The translations under genes were made by a program, and so were the position numbers. The notes under the pieces are model-generated. The model saw only the letters and a list, made by a program, of their open reading frames with translations, did not search any database and was not told the origin of the DNA. 22,811 nucleotides of DNA from assembly GCA_001430745.1 (NCBI GenBank), contig KQ481975.1:67880-90690 (forward strand). The letters run 5' to 3'. Shown here piece after piece: positions 20,349-22,811 of this stretch; within the stretch, counting starts at the first letter, position 1; every line of letters begins with the position of its first letter. The DNA is from Auxenochlorella pyrenoidosa. Taxonomy: Eukaryota; Chlorophyta; Trebouxiophyceae; Chlorellales; Chlorellaceae.

Positions 20349-22758
20349 ATGGCCGGCAATGGTGCTCCCGCCACCCCTGCAGCCTTTTACAAGATGCTGT
20401 CGGTGCCCGATGCCGTGGAGCTGATCCTCAGCGAGACGGCGCTGCTGCCGGCGGAGGAGGTGCCGTTTGCTGCCGCCTTCCAGCACACACTGGCGGCAGA
20501 CGTCCTGGCGGCGGAGCCTGTGCCCGGCTTCCGAGCCTCCATCAAGGCAAGCCCCCTGGTTGCTAGCATCAGTATGCCCTTCAAGGGTGCGCCTGAGCAG
20601 CGGCCTGCCAGGCACGGGGGCGGGCGAGATGCCTCCGCCCCTGCTCGCTCCTCGCTGCCACCCACAAGCTCGCCGCGCCCGCAGCGCAGACAGTTGGCAC
20701 TGCGGTCCCTTGTCTCCAAGCGCCTCTGCCCTGACCCTAGTGTGGTGCCAAGGCGGCATTCTGTTTTGAATGTGTCCTCAAGCTATCGACAGGCGCATCA
20801 GAGATGCGTCCTTATGCCTAGACATGCCTGCCTCCCCGCTCCACAGGACGGTTACGCTGTGCTGTCGACAGACGGCCCTGGCGAGTACGACGTGGCTTTC
20901 GAGGCGTTTGCGGGCGTGGCGCCCCGCACCCTCGCCCCCGGCACCGTCGCGTACATTGGAACCGGCGGGCCGCTGCCAGAGGGCGCAGACGCAGGTCTGT
21001 GCAGCAGCAGGCCTTCCAGGGTGTGGGGTCCAGGGTGTGGGGCTTTGAGGCTGTGGGGCCGGATGTGACGCGCGGCATGCATTGCGCATGGCTCAGTGGC
21101 CTTGCAGGGTTGTTGCAGCCGTTGGCTAGCAGCCCCTTTCCCTGGCTCGCAATTGTGCGCCGCACAGACGCACCGCAGGCTTGTTTTCCTACTTCGCTGT
21201 TGGTGCGCTGCACCAGACGCACGCGCCAGGGGGCGTCGCGGCCCTCGTGCCCCACGCAGTGCAAGCTTTGCCACACATTCTTTCCCTCACGTTCTCCCCG
21301 CCCTGCAGTGGTCCAGACTGGGGACGCCTGGGTGCGGGGCCTGGGGCGTACTGGTAGCCAAAGCACCCTCTTTTCCTCCCTTTGATTTTCCGCCCTGCAG
21401 TGGTCCAGATTGAGGACACTGAGTTCCTGGGTGCTGGGCCCGGGGGCGCCAAGCGCGTCCGCATCAACAAGCAGGCAGCACCCGGAGAGGATGTGCGGCA
21501 GGTGGGGCCCCCGCTGGGCCTAGCCTAGGGGCTGCGATCGCCGGACCCGCGAGCCCAGGCTGCTCTGATGGCACCCTCTGTGGGCGCTCAGATCGGCAGT
21601 TTGATGGACACTCTGTGGGCATTTTGCTGCGCGCGCCCGCTGCGCCTCCGGGCAGGCTCCACAGACCGGCTCCCTGCCCCTGTGCTGTTACAGGTTGGCA
21701 GCGACATGGCGGCGGGGGAGGTGGTGCTGCGCTCGGGGCAGCACGTGGGGGCTGCAGAGGTCGGCATCCTCGCCACCGTGGGCGCCACCGCCGTCAAGTG
21801 AGCGACCGGGGGGGGGGGCGCCGCAACGCTCCCGTTCGACAGGCTCTCAGCCCCTGCAGCACAACCCGCCCTTGAGCCCAGGCAGCCGCAGACTGCCTCG
21901 CTCTGCGGAGTTGGGCGCGCATCGATGCTGCTCACCGCTGCCTCCTTGCACCTACGCAGGGTGCACCGCAAGCCACACGTGGCGGTGCTGTCCACCGGCG
22001 ACGAGGTGTGCGAGCCTGACGCGCCCAGGCTAGAGCTGGGGCAGATCAGGTGACTAAACTACAGTAAACCAGGCCAATTCCCACTTTTTGAGTGCTCTTT
22101 CCCTTCCCCTTTCAGCTGGCAGCACTAGTCCCCCACACACCCACCACCCCACCACCACCACCCACAAACACCCCACACACCCCACACCCCACCCCGGGCA
22201 GGGACGCCAACCGCGCCATGCTGCTGGCCGCGGCGGCGGGCACGGGCGCGCGCGCCACTGACCTGGGCATTGCCCGCGACACAGCCGCCAATGTGGAGGC
22301 CGCCCTGGACCGGGCCATCGCCGAGGGGGCAGACGTGCTGCTGACGACAGGTGGGTGCCGGGGTTCTGGTGCGGTGCCAGACCGCTGCTGCGGCACGCAA
22401 TTGAAGCTGGGAGTGTGCTGCATGCCCGCAGCACTGGAGTGCGCATGTGTGCTGCAGGTGCGGCAGGGGGGTGCGGGCGTGCGCTGCCGGTGCGGCAGCA
22501 TGCGTGGGGCGCGCCCGTATGCTGGGGGCTCTATGCAGCGGCACACCGCGGCGTGCCCCGTGCGCCGACTCACCCCACCCCACCCCACCCCCACCCCACC
22601 CCACCCCACCCCACCCCACCCCACCCCACCCCACCCTACCCCACCCCACCCCCACCCCACCCACACACACCACCACCACCCCAGGCGGCGTGTCCATGGG
22701 TGACAAGGACTTCATCAAGCCGCTTCTGGAGCGGCGGGGCACGGTCTACTTCGGCAAG
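20349..22758 (+). CDS. CNX1: Molybdopterin molybdenumtransferase (MoeA / Cnx1 E domain), 3' partial
   Basis: The enzyme inserts molybdate into adenylylated molybdopterin, the last step of molybdenum cofactor synthesis, in the cytosol. Visible exons: 20349-20546, 20847-20994, 21401-21501, 21694-21797, 21960-22049, 22202-22350, 22685-22758. They give 288 codons in one frame. The family landmarks appear in order: SVPDAVELI near the start, ASIK-DGYAV across the first junction (66-71), GTGGPLPEGADAVVQIEDT, the hinge into VLSTGDEV (193-200), QIRDANRAML and LTTGGVSMGDKDF (261-273), then VYFGK. The start ATG (G at -3 and +4) opens directly into the E domain, as in plant Cnx1. Whether a fused G domain follows cannot be seen because the gene continues past the window. 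Intron 1 begins with GC (AAG|GCAAGC at 20547); splicing there restores the invariant KDGYAV, whereas the nearest GT would insert extra residues. The symbol is by homology to plants. Confidence 0.93.
21015..21042 (+). repeat. Tandem 14-mer repeat in Cnx1-like intron 2
   Basis: TCCAGGGTGTGGGG occurs at 21015-21028 and again at 21029-21042, immediately adjacent, close to the donor of the 406-nt intron 2. A degenerate third unit may follow. No function is evident. Confidence 0.85.
21298..21346 (+). other. Duplicated (decoy) splice acceptor and exon-3 start in the Cnx1-like gene
   Basis: The 20-mer CCGCCCTGCAGTGGTCCAGA is present at 21298-21317 and again, exactly, at 21390-21409, where it forms the acceptor and start of real exon 3. 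Similarity continues with mismatches and a gap for about 30 more bases. The upstream copy would read VVQTGDAWVRG and then reach a TGA at 21383-21385, so its use gives a truncated product. Confidence 0.85.
22571..22680 (+). repeat. CCCCA-type repeat tract in Cnx1-like intron 6
   Basis: More than 15 units of CCCCA with a few CCCCCA and CCCTA variants fill the 3' part of the intron, ending in CACAC and CCACC runs at the acceptor (exon starts 22685). The tract acts as the polypyrimidine-like region. Its minus strand is a GGGGT array able in principle to form G-quadruplexes. Confidence 0.93.
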
Positions 22759-22780
22759 GTGGGCAGGCTGTTCCTCTTTT

Positions 22781-22799
22781 GTGTGTGTGTGTGTGTGTG
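22781..22799 (+). repeat. GT dinucleotide microsatellite at the right edge
   Basis: Nineteen bases of alternating G and T lie about 20 nt into the intron after the last visible exon. An ambiguous base N at 22809 follows, suggesting a sequence or assembly difficulty at this edge. Confidence 0.9.
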
Positions 22800-22811
22800 C
22801 AGGGGCCCNCC

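Overview
This window is nuclear DNA from a very GC-rich unicellular green alga. A Trebouxiophyceae (Chlorella-clade) genome is my best guess; it is inferred from base composition, dense short introns, a TGTAA poly(A) signal and the gene families, not from a database match. Six protein-coding genes can be reconstructed exon by exon. In each one the phases close and the joined exons give an uninterrupted frame. No tRNA, rRNA, CRISPR array or complete mobile element was seen. The many long open frames on both strands are by-products of high GC.

Layout: (1) 1-5057, minus strand: a LARGE/B4GAT1-like family GT49 glycosyltransferase with an Ala/Glu-rich coiled-coil tail that runs off the left edge. 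(2) 5632-10813, plus strand: a kinesin-14 with a C-terminal motor, 15 exons and 734 aa, divergent from gene 1. (3) 11012-14510, minus strand: a second, diverged GT49 glycosyltransferase, 11 exons and 529 aa, convergent with the kinesin. (4) 14919-16920, minus strand: a probably plastid-targeted DUF1995-like protein, 6 exons and 311 aa. (5) 17140-20077, plus strand: a drug/metabolite-transporter (EamA) family membrane protein, 9 exons and 445 aa, divergent from gene 4. (6) 20349 to the right edge, plus strand: the molybdopterin molybdenumtransferase (MoeA / Cnx1 E domain), 7 exons visible, 3' end missing.

The genes do not form a pathway. The two GT49 genes are related paralogs that would act in the Golgi on cell-surface or wall glycans. 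The kinesin works on microtubules, the DUF1995 protein probably in the plastid, the transporter in a membrane, and the Cnx1-like enzyme in molybdenum cofactor synthesis.

The most notable signals concern gene structure. Seven of 56 reconstructed introns appear to start with GC rather than GT, nearly always after CAG. A duplicated splice acceptor plus exon start (a decoy or poison exon) lies in the Cnx1-like gene. Three copies of a branch-point-like 9-mer sit before one kinesin acceptor. A long CCCCA-type repeat fills a Cnx1 intron. The GT49 paralog pair flanks an unrelated kinesin gene, and one paralog carries an unusual coiled-coil tail.
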